Shown here piece by piece: positions 19,835 through 30,737 of a stretch of 64,000 bases of DNA. The translations under genes were made by a program, and so were the position numbers. Position 1 is the first letter of the stretch. Every line of letters begins with the position of its first letter. The notes beneath the pieces are model-generated. The model saw only the letters and a list, made by a program, of their open reading frames with translations. It ran no database searches and was not told the DNA's origin. Source of the stretch: Trichosporon coremiiforme (taxonomy: Eukaryota; Basidiomycota; Tremellomycetes; Trichosporonales; Trichosporonaceae); assembly GCA_039545355.1 (NCBI GenBank), contig BCJJ01000002.1, positions 335,956-399,955 of the forward strand. The letters are read 5' to 3'.

Positions 19835-21377
19835 ATGGCTGCCCCCGCTCTCTCCACCGTCCCCACCAACCCCGCCATCGAGCCTGAGTTCGAGCAGGTG
19901 AGTAGTCGACTCTTCCCCACCGCCACCAACATACAAACCCCACTTTCCCACCCAAGGAAAACGGGAGGAGCTGGCTTAGCAAAGCCTCTCCTCTCTTTAA
20001 AACGCCGCCCCCGCATCCATCCCCCGCAGTGATCAGTCGCTAATCAGCTCTTAGGCCGTCCAGGAGATCACCACCACCATCGAGCCCTTCCTTGCTGTCC
20101 ACCCCGAGTACCGCAAGGCCCTCGAGATCGTCCAGATCCCCGAGCGTGTCATCCAGTTCCGTGTCACCTGGGAGCGCGATGACGGTTCCGTCGCTGTCAA
20201 CCGCGGCTACCGTGTGCAGTTCAACTCGGCTCTCGGCCCCTACAAGGGCGGTCTCCGTCTCCACCCCACCGTCAACCTCTCGGTCCTGAAGTTCCTCGGA
20301 TTCGAGCAGATCTTCAAGAACGCCCTCACCGGCCTCTCCATGGGTGGTGGTAAGGGTGGTTCCGACTTCAACCCCAAGGGCAAGTCGGACGCCGAGATCC
20401 GCCGCTTCTGTTACGCGTTCATGCTCGAGCTCTCTCGCCACATTGGTGCCGACACCGACATTCCCGCCGGTGACATTGGTACCGGTGCCCGCGAGATCGG
20501 TTACATGTTCGGTGCCTACAAGCGCTACCGCAACGAGTTCGCTGGTATCCTTACCGGCAAGGGTGACGACTGGGGAGGTTCGCACATCCGTCCTGAGGCT
20601 ACCGGTTACGGTCTCATCTACTACGTGACTGAGATGCTCCGCGACCTCGACAACACCGACTGGAACGGCAAGCGCGTCATCATCTCGGGCTCCGGCAACG
20701 TCGCCCAGTTCGCTGCCCTCAAGGTCCTTGAGCTCGGCGGTACCGTCATCTCGTTCTCCGACTCCACTGGTTCGCTCATCTCCACCGACGGCCAGGGCTT
20801 CACCGTCGACGACATTGCCGCCATTGCCGACGTCAAGCTTAAGCGCCAGGCTCTTACCGAGTTCGACCACTCTGGCCGCTTCGAGTGGCACGAGGGCAAG
20901 CGCCCTTGGGCCCTCTTCCAGTCTGCCGACGTTGCCCTCCCCTGTGCTACCCAGAACGAGGTTTCCGAGGAGGAGGCCGAGGCCCTTGTCAAGGCCGGCG
21001 TCCGCTACGTCGCCGAGGGCTCCAACATGGGCTGCACCCAGGAGGCCATCGACGTCTTCGAGGCCACTCGTACCAAGATCCAGGACGCCGCTAACACCGA
21101 GGGTATCTGTTGGTACGCCCCTGGTAAGGCCGCCAACTGTGGTGGTGTCGCCGTCTCTGGTCTTGAGATGGGCCAGAACTCGCAGCGTCTCAAGTGGGCT
21201 GCTGAGGAGGTCGACGCCAAGCTCAAGGACATCATGGTCAACTGCTACACCAACTGCCGTGAGACCGGCAAGACCTACGTCAAGGACTCGGCCGTCCCCT
21301 CGCTCGTCGCTGGTGCCAACATTGCCGGCTTCGAGAAGACTGCTCGCGCTATGAAGCAGCAGGGTGACTGGTGGTAA
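19835..21377 (+). CDS. NADP-specific glutamate dehydrogenase
   Basis: Two exons, 19835-19897 and 20055-21377, give 461 residues, the standard length of fungal NADP-GDH. It aminates 2-oxoglutarate with ammonium and NADPH to glutamate in the cytosol. Visible signatures are [20 protein letters not shown], the catalytic-lysine motif [30 protein letters not shown] and [13 protein letters not shown]. The nucleotide-binding fold has [19 protein letters not shown], followed by [13 protein letters not shown] and [20 protein letters not shown]. Strong C-ending codon bias, a TATA-like box and a CT-rich leader suggest high expression. The first intron (157 nt) is longer than average. Confidence 0.97.
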
Positions 21378-22350
21378 GCTACTCGCAGCCGCAGTCGAGA
21401 ACGTCGTGAGCCCGCCGCCGAACAAGGCGGCAGCTCCCCGACCGACCTCCACGGCACAGCCCCACCGTCGCAGGGACCCCGCGCCATAGTGCGGGGACAT
21501 CACACCCCTTCTTGACGAAAACTCAATTTTAGGTATATCTATGTCGCATATGGGCCGGATAGCATTAGACCACTTGTGTATGTATTGGCATTCTCCGGGA
21601 ACATCGTAGCTGCATTCGAGACTTGGAGCAAAGAGGACTGACTGATGGAAGAAGGAAGACGATGAACGCTAGAAGCAGCTGCTCTGGCAGAAAAGCACGG
21701 ACGTGCAGATCATCCAGGGTCTGGGCACGCCCTGCCGGCACTGTCAGCAAATACACCCAGCTCTTGACACAGAACAGGACCCACAGCTACGATAGCATCA
21801 TAGAAAGGCCGAGCGAGCATGCTTACACAATTCTGACTTGCCAGGCCATTGAAGATGCGCCGCTGAACCAGGTTAGCTCGCTTCACCGACCTCCGTCATC
21901 CACCCCGGCTTCGGTCGTCTTCCGTCCAATTCCTGTTCGGTTGCCTTACTTACCCTGTCCTTGCCGACCTGAGTGATTATCATGCGTCTCCATGAACGCT
22001 CTCTTGACAAACCACACGACAAGCAGGACCTCTCACCTGGTTCGTATCCTTTGCTGTGATCTAGATCTCAATCGGCTTTTCCCCACGACTGAACCTACTG
22101 AAAAACGCATCCGCACGGCACAAACTCAGTGAGAACGGCCACACCATAGACCGGAAGACAAGCAGGAAGCAGGAATCAGCGAGTTCTCCGAAGGGCATCA
22201 CTGGCCCTACACACACTCGCTATCGAGATTCTGAGCAAGCCCCGCTCCAAGCAAGGCCCCAGGAGCTCAGCTGAAATACAGATGTGAATGTATGGATATG
22301 TAATGCAAAGTGAGGAGTGCTATGTGTCTATGCTAATGGCTGGAATGCTT
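21378..22350. other. Convergent 3' region of NADP-GDH and QRI7
   Basis: Presumed 3' untranslated ends. Open frames here have no recognisable domains and no RNA gene is seen. Confidence 0.45.
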
Positions 22351-23669
22351 CTACTTTTTCTCCGCCGGCTCGTACGCCTCAGGCGGCACATCATCATACA
22401 GATCCTCAAGGGACCACTTCCGTCGAATGTCGAGCGTTGGTTCCTCCCCCTTCAGCCCGTTTTGCAGGCGCAGGATTGCCGTCCACGCTATCATCGCTGC
22501 GTTGTCGGTGCACAGCGACACGGGGGGATAGGCGACTTGGATGCCGCGAGGGGCGAGGAGGTCTGCGAGTCTGCGATCCATTAGCACCACATCTCCGAAT
22601 GTACTCACGTCTTCCTCAGATGGAGATTACTCCCCACACCGCCACTGATGACGAGCCCCTTAACGGGGTCGCCGTCTGCCTTCGCGACGTCCGAGTCGAG
22701 ATACCGCCCAATCATGTTACCGAGATGTCCGAAGGCGAGTTCCTGCCACACACGGGAGAGCTCCCTTGCCCTCGCCTCGTCGTAAACCGCCGGGTCGCCG
22801 AGTTCGGCAATCTTCCTCTCGACAGCGGACAGGACGCCAGCGAACGAGAACGCCAGCGTGTCCTTCTGCCGCTGCATCGGGAGGGGCATTGGCGGCACTG
22901 GGCTCGTGTCGAATGGCGGCAGGGCCGGCTTGGCCGCCATCGCCTCGAGCGCGGCTCCGAGTCCCCTGTCGCCGTCTGGGAGCTGGAGCGCCCGGCCGAT
23001 CTTGTCCGTCGCGTCTCTGTCAGTCAGCTTAGTAAACGAGAAGGACGCCAAAGCTTACCCGATACTGTTGTCCAGTGTCGTGAGTACAATCTTGAACTTG
23101 TGCATCGAGTCGGCACGCACGAGTTGCGTGTGTCCTCCGCTAACGAGCAGGACGAGGAAGGGGAACTCGGGCGGCGTCTCCTCTGTCAGCAGCGGCGTGA
23201 GCGCATGCGCCTGCATGTGGTGCACGCCGACTAATGGCTTGCCGTTCGCCGCCGCGATGCCCCTCGCCGCCGAAGCACTGATGCACAGGCAGCCGTACAT
23301 CCCGGGTCCTCGCGTGTAGGCCACCGCGTCAATATCGCCGATGGTCATGTTCGCCGTCGTCAGAGCTTGCCGAATGGCGAGGGGGACATTGCGCTCGTGC
23401 GCCTCCTGTGCGCGGATGGGATTGATTCCTCCCTGCGTCGCGTTGATGTGGTGCTGCTTCAGGACTATGTTGGCGTGGATCCTGCGCTCCGAGTCGACAA
23501 CGGCGCAGCACGAGTCGTCGGCTGAGGACTCGACCGCAAGGACGGTTAACTGCTTGCGCGTCGTCGGGTTCGCATGGAATAGGCGAATCGGTGTAGAGGA
23601 GCCTGCACGAGTAGAAGAGGAAGCCACAGCGCCGAACGAACGAAGAATCGCCGGCGACCGCAGGATCAT
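22351..23669 (-). CDS. QRI7: Mitochondrial tRNA N6-threonylcarbamoyladenosine synthase (Qri7/OSGEPL1)
   Basis: Three exons (23669-23059, 23016-22609, 22570-22351) give 412 residues. An Arg/Ser-rich, acid-poor N-terminus of about 40 residues (MILRSPAILRSFGAVASSST) looks like a mitochondrial presequence. The TsaD/Kae1 fold follows: LTVLAVESSADDSCCAVVDS, QEAHERNVPLAIRQAL, AYTRGPGMYGCLCISASAA, the metal-ligand motif GVHHMQAHAL, FLVLLVSGGHTQLV, and later VISGGVGSNLHLRKT and LCTDNAAMIAW. Qri7 transfers threonylcarbamoyl to A37 of mitochondrial tRNAs that read ANN codons. Cytosolic Kae1 lacks such a presequence, which supports the mitochondrial assignment. Confidence 0.94.
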
Positions 23670-24691
23670 GGCGTCGGACTGAGCGAAGGAGGTCGCTGAA
23701 GTGGAGGTGGATGGTGTGGTTGAGAAATGTCTAGACTTCGGATGCGCGTGCCTGACTCAGGAAGTGTGGAGGCTTTGGGTGGCGACTTGACGACCGGCAA
23801 AAGGCAGAGCAGGGGGCGTCCGTGCGTCAGTGGGGAAGTGGTCATTGCGGCCATGTAAGCAGAAGTGTGCCCATACTGAGAATTTGTTCTGACTCGAAGA
23901 CTTGACGTGCTAGTGAAGACAACATAAACAAACAGCAAGAAGCGATTTTGATTGAGCGGTGATCGGTGATGTTTTTTCGGAGCGTCATCCGAACTATCCC
24001 CACTTGCTTGACGACCTCGGTCTGCACTCCGGGCCCTTCCTCGCTGCGAATCACGGATCAGAACGGCAACCTCCTCTTCGACTTGTTCGCCCCAGCGAAC
24101 CGCATCTGTGTTTACAATGAACGACTCGTAAGTCTGGGGCGCCCCAAGCAGCGTTCCAGCTCTGTTCCATGCACCACACACGGCGGCGCTGTAACACGTG
24201 ATGGCGGCTGTCGGCCGGCTGCTGTAATCTTATCTCTGGGGGGTAAGAGCTACGAATACAAAACCGTAATGCGCACCTGGGATTTGCTAATGACACAAGT
24301 GTGAGAAATACTAATCAGGAGCTTACCAAAATACTCCGATAACGCTGTGCCGGCCGGCACCTCCACCCATGGACCGCACACGGCAACCCACGCAGGCCCC
24401 AGCCAGGCTCCATTTTCGGTGTTGTTGTGATTTCTTCACCGCACTCCTCGCCTCGCCCTCGCCCTCTGCCCTCTGGTCGTACCACGTTCGCCAAAGATTA
24501 CGCTGCTACGCCGACGTGACGTGCGCTTCTTGATCCGCCAGGTCTAGGGATCTCCGCCAGTTACCAGGTTCGCCCTAATACCCCGGCCCTGCGCCTTTGC
24601 CTCACTCAGCCTTCCCCAGCGGCGTGCCCAGCACAGACGCAGGAACTACCAACTGCCTAGAACCAGAAAGCATATAAAGAGTGTCAACGAC
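23670..24691. other. Intergenic region upstream of QRI7 and the PAQR gene
   Basis: Contains one plausible orphan exon at 23969-24133 (listed separately). Nothing else is recognisable. Confidence 0.4.
23969..24133 (+). other. Possible orphan coding exon, unrecognised
   Basis: From an ATG the frame reads MFFRSVIRTIPTCLTTSVCT, then SLRITDQNGNLLFDLFAPAN and NERL, and is followed directly by a good donor, GTAAGTCT. The composition looks protein-like, but no continuation exon in phase could be found before 24.7 kb and I recognise no family. It may be the first exon of a small gene, a decayed gene or chance. Confidence 0.2.
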
Positions 24692-25910
24692 ATGGCGCAA
24701 TCCCATACCGTTATCCGCCCGCGCAGTGTCCGAGTCTCCGACTCGAGCTCATCCGAGGACATCGTTGTCCGCATAGAAACGAACGGGAGACCAGTCGACA
24801 TCGACGCCATGGGACGGCTCGTGATCCAGCCCGCTGCGAATGGAAGGAGCGGCAAGGACGACCCCCACCGCTTGTACAGCTACGAAGAGAGCTTGAAGCT
24901 CGTCCCCTGGGCGACCGACAACCCGTGGATTCTGAAGGGATATCGCGGACGCCTGTCGCTGAAGGGCGCTCTGTACAGCGCGATCGGATGTGAGTGGACT
25001 GCTTGCTAGCCGCTTGCGCGCCGCCCGGCAATGTGTACCGGTGGAGAGGTCTGTGTAACCGGTAATCATGCAGTACAGGCGACGCTGACGAGAGCGAGCG
25101 GGCGTGACAAGCTTCGAATCGTGGGAGTAGCTGACATCAGATGTGCACAACGAGACGGTCAACATCCACTCGCACTCTCTCGGCGCGCTGTTCTGGCTCG
25201 CGCTGCTCCCGATTCACCTCTTCTCGTCGTACTTCCCGACACTGTCCGTGTTCCCCCCACAGGAGCCGAGCACCATCGACCGGGCATGCATGGCGATCTA
25301 CTGCGTCAGCGCGGTTACGTGCATGTGTCTCTCCTCCTGGCTGCACACGGTGCAGGTGTGCGATGCGCCGACGGCCGAGGTTGCCCACTGCGGAGATTAC
25401 GTGAGCTCACCGATTCTTTTCTCAGCTAACGTCCGTCAGATCGGTATCGTTGTGCTTATTGTCGGCTCAATTCTGCCCGGCATGTACTACGGGTTCTACG
25501 GCCATCCTGGTCTGCAGGTCCTGTACATGGCCGGCATCATCAGCGCGGGCATCGCGTCGGGGTACATGGTGCTCTCGCCTCACCACCGTGGCCACCGGTG
25601 GCACCGTACGCTGACATTCATCGGCCTCGGTCTGTCGGCGGTCATTCCCTGCGGGCACGTCGCGCTCTGGAAGGGCATCGAGTACTCGCGCAACATGATG
25701 GGGCTCGACTACATCGTCGCGGGCGGTGCGAGCTACATCTTCGGAGCGGTGCTTTATGCCGAGCGCTTCCCTGAGCGCTTCTTTCCCGGCAGCTTTGACA
25801 TTGTCGGCGCCTCGCACCAGATCTTCCACTGCTTCGTCCTGCTCGGCGCTTGGTTCCAGTTCGCAGCGCTCAGGTGGATGTCCTACGGAAGGCTGCAGAT
25901 GGGTCCTTAG
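24692..25910 (+). CDS. PAQR/haemolysin-III family seven-helix membrane protein (Izh-like)
   Basis: Exons 24692-24989, 25141-25400 and 25440-25910 give 342 residues. A polar N-terminus of about 95 residues precedes NPWILKGYRG, the usual PAQR entry, and then seven hydrophobic helices. The three conserved histidine sites are visible: NETVNIHSHSLGALFW, SSWLHTVQV and SHQIFHCFVLLGAWFQ. PAQR proteins (adiponectin receptors, yeast Izh) bind zinc and act in lipid and zinc homeostasis, probably as ceramidases. The second intron is 39 nt, in frame and without stops; splicing it out restores GDYIGIVVLIVGS, the family consensus. A TATAAA lies only 14 bp before the ATG, too close to be its TATA box unless a later ATG (24809) is used. 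Confidence 0.92.
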
Positions 25911-26065
25911 GCGGAGTGTGGAGTAGACGACTGTATAGAATGTAGATGCGTCTGTAACTAACAACACTTTGCATTGCCATGTTCTCTGATGCTTCTGACG
26001 TTACTGCTAATCTTTCATTGAACCATCCTCACGCTCAGGTTACGTAGTCCCAGGTAGCCAACGGG

Positions 26066-26449
26066 CTACGTCAAGCCGACCGCGAGAGTTACAGTAAGCA
26101 ATACCGCGATCACCCTTGCCGTCCCTCTCGGGGCGCCGGCACAAACGTAATCGCCAGTGTAGCACTTCTTCCAGTCGTCGACCTTGTCGGCAGAGAGATA
26201 ACACTGGTCCTGGCCACCGCACTCGGCCTATTCGCCGACTTGGGCGCAGCACTGCGCCAAATCCTTCGGGTCCAGGCCCATCGGCATGCAGCGCACGCTG
26301 AACTGCCGCGCGTCGACTGAGGTGGAGCAATCGCCCGCGGACAAGCCGCCCGTCGGCGATGCTTGTCCGCCGGTTAGGGCCTCCAAGGCGCTACCGGAGA
26401 TTACGGACGCGGAGCCGTATATGATGCTGCTGTTCAGGTCGTCGCTCAT
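26066..26449 (-). pseudogene. Eight-cysteine hydrophobic-tail protein, second copy, broken by one TAG
   Basis: From ATG at 26449 the frame reads 74 residues, then TAG at 26228-26230. It continues open for 53 more codons to a normal TAG at 26066. Before the break it has CSTSVDARQFSVRC and KDLAQCCAQVGE; after it AECGGQDQCYLSADKVDDW, KKCYTGDYVC and a hydrophobic end (VIAVLLTVTLAVG). Cysteine order and the QCCAQVG core match the intact gene at 12838-13164, so the downstream half is not chance. Either this is a young pseudogene, the stop is a sequencing error or it is read through. Convergent with the PAQR gene. Confidence 0.65.
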
Positions 26450-27302
26450 GGTGCTGGCGGTCCGGGTTGAGGGCTTGGGCATATCTTGCGTGTGGGTTGG
26501 GCAGCGGTCGTAGTCTCTGTGTTCGAGAGGCAAGAGTGCTCGAGGGTGCAGACGGTGGCACCCTATCTGAACGTATTGCTCATATACTGCAACGGCGGGC
26601 TTGCGCAACTCCGAAGCTCGGTGTGACATGGAGCTGCTCCGAGGCACGATGTCGCATGTTGCCTTAACTTGAGGCACACCGCAGTATGGCGTCTGCAGTG
26701 TGCAACTCAGAATGTCGCGCCGGTGACTGACCCGGGTCGCTGCAGTGGACAACACCAGTCACATATCCACCAGTAGAGCCTGCTCCACCTGTGCCTCGCC
26801 CATGTGCCATTATCGCTTCTTGGCATGAGTCAGAGACGGAATGATTGCACCTTATCAATGCTGTAGCGCGCTGATTTGGGGTATGCAAAGCTACTTCTGG
26901 GTACAAGAACGTGATCGTCTTGCCATGTGCTTGCTGTCATGTGAGCTGGTGGCTACGACAGCTCGACGCAGGAGGTTATGACAGCCACTCACTGCCTTCT
27001 TAGGGTCTGTATTAGTCGGCCCCGAGCATGTGATGCATGACGACCCGAAACACTAAGTTGCTTGGCGGGCATCCTAGCCAACTGCCTCGGCCCTGCGTCA
27101 AAGGTCAAAGGCAATCATGGAGGAGCGCACTCGCTCTCTGAGCCAGACGGCGCAAGTCGCCGCGCATCAGTAGGTCGTAGGCCAGTGTGTGTTCACTATC
27201 TTCGGTCATCAGTTCGCCACCACCATCTACTGTTCCGCTCTCGCAACCAGCTGTGAGATAATCTATGCAATGACATGTCCGGAAACCCTCTATTTATGAA
27301 AC
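26450..27302. other. Intergenic region upstream of the broken eight-cysteine copy
   Basis: Includes the former promoter of that gene and the 3' side of POL5. No other gene is seen. Confidence 0.45.
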
Positions 27303-30300
27303 TTAGGCCTTGGCCTTCTTCGCCTTCTTGGTCTTGGGCGAAGCCTTGACCGTTTTCGCTTTCCGCTTCTCTCCCTTCACTTTGTTCTCCTGCTCCTCCT
27401 CTTCCTCGTCCTCGTCCCCCGCCTTCTTGCCCTTGCCAGCCTTAGCAGCAGCCTTGGGCTGCTTCTCCTTCTTCCCTCCCTCGCCCAGAATGGCAATGAG
27501 CTGGTTCACGAGTCCGTGCACGGACTTCATGTCCTTCGTCCGTCCCGCCTTGAGCGCCTCGAGCGTCGCCTCAGCCTTGGCAGGCGACCGCGGCGCGTCC
27601 AGAGCCTTAAGAGCACGAGCAGCCGAAAGGGCAAACTTGCCCACGTCCTTGCACCTGTCGGCCTTGAAGCCGTCGTCCTCGCCCGCCTTGCTCAGTGTCT
27701 CGAGGGCGGCGTCGAGGCTCTCCTGAGCGAGTTTCTGCGCGTCGGCCCTCTTCACCTCGTTGCTCTTGACGAGCGCGGGGAGTTGCGCCATGAGCTGTCC
27801 CACAAGACCATACGCCTGTGTCTGGCGGTACGCGTTGACGGCGGGCGCGAGGAGGGTTGACGTAAGAGCGATGGCGCGCGCTGGGAAGCGCTTCACGTAG
27901 TCGGCCACGAAGGCGGGGTGCACCTGGCTGTGCTTGCGCGTGACGAAGTCGGAGGCGGTTTCGGCGTACGCCTTGGCCGCGGCTGCCGGCGCCGCACGAG
28001 AGAGGAACGCGCTGGCGGCTGCGCAGAGGGCGGAGAACTCGGCGGAAGGCGCACGGCGCGCGAGCGCATGCACTTCGCCCAGCACCTCGGCGGCCTCGTC
28101 CTGTTCTCCCTCGCCGAGCGTCAGGGCGCCCTTACCGAGACGCTGGCGGATGATGCCCGCCGCCTTGTTGGCGAGCTCGCCCGGGCTGCGCACAAGACGA
28201 AGGAGCGGGAGCACGAGACCGAGCGCAGGGGCCGAGGGACGGCGGAGGTACGCGTCGACAAAGTCGAGGATGCGCGTCTTGAAGTGGGCGCTCTCGATCG
28301 CGGCGTGCTTCAGGTCGGCGCGCTTGGGATTGCTGCTGTTCTGCTTGAAGACGGCGGCGAGCTGCGCGTCGACGGCCATCATCTGGTCGTCATCCCAGAC
28401 CGACTCGTCGTCGGAATCGGCATCCGCGTCAGCGGCAAGACCAGAGACCTGGAGCGCCTCAGCGACACGGGCACGGAACTCGGGGTCCACGCCGCCGTCC
28501 TCGGCCTCGTCGTCAGACTCCTCCTCGTCAGACTCCTCGGACTCCTCCTCCTCCTCATCGTCGTCCTCGTCCATCTCCTCATCACCCTCGTCGTCCTCCT
28601 CCTCGTCAGCGTCGACCTCGGCACCAGCCTGCTCGAGCTGCACAACGAGGTGGTCGATGGCGCTCCTGCCCATAGACGGGGCAACGAGGCCGAACACGAG
28701 GTTGGCAAGGGTGCGGAGGTCGGCTGATCCCTTGTCAAGAAGCGCGATGAGGACGTCGAGCAGCGCGTCAATGGGGGGCACCTCGTCATCCGCCTTCTTG
28801 CCGAGGACACCCTCCGCGGCGGTCGTAGCGTCGTCGAGCATGTCGAGGGCGTCCTCGACGTCGTCATAAGTTTGGAGCACAAGGAAGGGCAGGAGGATCT
28901 GGAGACCCTTGGCGGCGCCTCCGTCGACCTTCTTGGCCTTCTCGAGAACCTTGGTCGCCTTCGTGCGCAGGCTCTTGATCTCGTCATCGGCATCAGAAGC
29001 CACCTCGACGTGCTTGTTCTTCTCGAGCTGGCTCATCAGGGACAGCGCGTGCTGAACCCACTTGCCCGAGTCGGCTGCCTTGGTCGCCTCGACGAGCGCG
29101 GCGAAGAAGCGCGCGCGGGCGATCGCGCTGGTAGCGTCCGAAAACGGTTTGCCGATGGCCTTGAGCGGGGCGATAGTAGCCTTCTTGTCGGCGCTGCGCA
29201 CGATGAAGAAGCCGTACACCTGCAGGTCGTCGAGAACGCGCTGGACCCAGGCGTCATCCTTGGGAATAGCGCCGTTGCGGCACAGCGCGAGCATCTGGTC
29301 GAGCGCCCAGACCCTTTTCTCCTCACGCGACGACGCGTCCGCGTCGTTGTCGCCCTTGAGGACGTTCTCGAGGTAGGAGACAAAGTCGGCGACGCCGGCC
29401 GCATCGAGCGACGAGAGGATCGACTCCACAGTCTTCGTCTTGGTCACCTTGTCGAAGTCGGGGCGGCCGTGCTTGCCGACCAGCTGTGAGAGAAGCGTGC
29501 ATCCCGCGGTGGGGTTGGCCTTGACGTGCTCCTGGACGACCTTGGCCGCGCGCATGGCGGCCTTATACAGGTGTCGGTCGGCGGAGGAGAGGTGGTTCAT
29601 CCACGTGCGCATGAAGTTGGGCGTGAACGCGAGCGGGAGCTGCTCACCGTCGAGCAGAGGAAGGGCACGCTCAAACACCTGGAAACCGTGGTACTTGCGC
29701 TCAGCAGAGGAGGAGTTCGAGAACAGGCTCTCGTCGACGACGACACGGTACAGGTCCGTGAACGGCGCCCAGCCCTTGGGCGTGACGAGCTTGCCGTCCT
29801 TCGTGTAAGCGCTGAGGATGACGTCCCACACAAAGTGGAGTTTCGGGTTGTACGCGCCGCTCGAGGTCTCGTCGTCGTCGGCGCGGCCGTCCTTCAGAAT
29901 CCGGCCGAGGGCAGGGAGGTTCTGCGAACACAGCAGCGGGGCGTGCTTGAACGTCGGGGCGAGGAGGGCCCTCCAGTCGGCCTTGACGTTGGCGAGTTCG
30001 ACGGAGAGCGCGATCTTCTCGGGCGTCCAGGTATTGTCTTCCTCGTAGGTCTTCTTCAGCAGGAGCTGGATCGCCTCGTCCTTCCACTCGACCTTGCTAG
30101 CCAGGAGCCCACGCACGACACGCAGCAGTGCCCACCCGGCAGCCTCGGCAAGCCACGCTTTCCCCCGTCCAAGCTGGATGAGCGAGTCGAGCACGCGCTC
30201 AAAGTCCTCCACCGTCGCGGAAGAGGCGTACAGCGCACCGCTGTCCGAGACAGCGACGGTGCCGAACAGCCGCGCGAACATCATGTCCCGCTCCTCGGAA

Positions 30301-30737
30301 CCCTTCATCGTCTTCGACCACGTCGACGAGCGCTGCAGCAGACTAAGCACCTGCGCGGCTGTCACGGACGGCGTCCGCGCGAGCAGTTCAGTGAGCGCGA
30401 CGGCGAATCCGAGACGCGAGCTGTCTCGCGAGCTTCCAAGACCGCGGATCAGGCGCTTCACGCAGTACACGACGTCCTCGGCGTTATTCCGGGCGAGCTC
30501 GGCGTCGAGCTTGGCCGCTGCCGGATCGATCTCGTCGTCGTCGTCCATCGACACATCGCTGCCATCGTCCTTCTCGTCATCGTCGTCTTCGTCGTCCTCA
30601 TCGTCGGCGGAGGTTTTCGGCTCGAACTGGGACTGGAAGCTCTGCACGGCCTCCACCAGGTCCGCGGTCGCGGTTAACCGCGTCTGGGAGGAGGAGCTGG
30701 CGAGATGCCAGAACAGGGGCAGAACGTTGGACCCCAT
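27303..30737 (-). CDS. POL5: DNA polymerase phi / Pol5 (MYBBP1A-like nucleolar protein)
   Basis: A single exon of 1,144 residues. The start MGSNVLPLFWHLASSSSQTR matches the family opening, so it was chosen over an in-frame ATG 54 bp upstream that only adds an uncharged, unrelated stretch. Acidic blocks occur near residue 50 (DDEDDEDDDDEKDDGSD) and near 700 (DADEEEDDEGDEEMDED and following). YCVKRLIRGLGSSRDSSRLG and FAVALTELL are the signature of the Pol5 N-terminal repeats. The Lys-rich end (KTKKAKKAKA) is a nucleolar-type targeting signal. Despite the name it is not an active polymerase in yeast; Pol5 is needed for rRNA production and ribosome assembly. Confidence 0.95.
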   Translation of the reverse strand: MGSNVLPLFWHLASSSSQTRLTATADLVEAVQSFQSQFEPKTSADDEDDEDDDDEKDDGSDVSMDDDDEIDPAAAKLDAELARNNAEDVVYCVKRLIRGLGSSRDSSRLGFAVALTELLARTPSVTAAQVLSLLQRSSTWSKTMKGSEERDMMFARLFGTVAVSDSGALYASSATVEDFERVLDSLIQLGRGKAWLAEAAGWALLRVVRGLLASKVEWKDEAIQLLLKKTYEEDNTWTPEKIALSVELANVKADWRALLAPTFKHAPLLCSQNLPALGRILKDGRADDDETSSGAYNPKLHFVWDVILSAYTKDGKLVTPKGWAPFTDLYRVVVDESLFSNSSSAERKYHGFQVFERALPLLDGEQLPLAFTPNFMRTWMNHLSSADRHLYKAAMRAAKVVQEHVKANPTAGCTLLSQLVGKHGRPDFDKVTKTKTVESILSSLDAAGVADFVSYLENVLKGDNDADASSREEKRVWALDQMLALCRNGAIPKDDAWVQRVLDDLQVYGFFIVRSADKKATIAPLKAIGKPFSDATSAIARARFFAALVEATKAADSGKWVQHALSLMSQLEKNKHVEVASDADDEIKSLRTKATKVLEKAKKVDGGAAKGLQILLPFLVLQTYDDVEDALDMLDDATTAAEGVLGKKADDEVPPIDALLDVLIALLDKGSADLRTLANLVFGLVAPSMGRSAIDHLVVQLEQAGAEVDADEEEDDEGDEEMDEDDDEEEEESEESDEEESDDEAEDGGVDPEFRARVAEALQVSGLAADADADSDDESVWDDDQMMAVDAQLAAVFKQNSSNPKRADLKHAAIESAHFKTRILDFVDAYLRRPSAPALGLVLPLLRLVRSPGELANKAAGIIRQRLGKGALTLGEGEQDEAAEVLGEVHALARRAPSAEFSALCAAASAFLSRAAPAAAAKAYAETASDFVTRKHSQVHPAFVADYVKRFPARAIALTSTLLAPAVNAYRQTQAYGLVGQLMAQLPALVKSNEVKRADAQKLAQESLDAALETLSKAGEDDGFKADRCKDVGKFALSAARALKALDAPRSPAKAEATLEALKAGRTKDMKSVHGLVNQLIAILGEGGKKEKQPKAAAKAGKGKKAGDEDEEEEEQENKVKGEKRKAKTVKASPKTKKAKKAKA

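Noticed and set aside
20040..21503. 487-codon open frame antisense to NADP-GDH
   Set aside because: Same codon-bias shadow; no domain and no splice or promoter context.
29526..30677. 383-codon open frame antisense to POL5
   Set aside because: Shadow frame; sequence is low-complexity Leu/Val/Glu/Arg.
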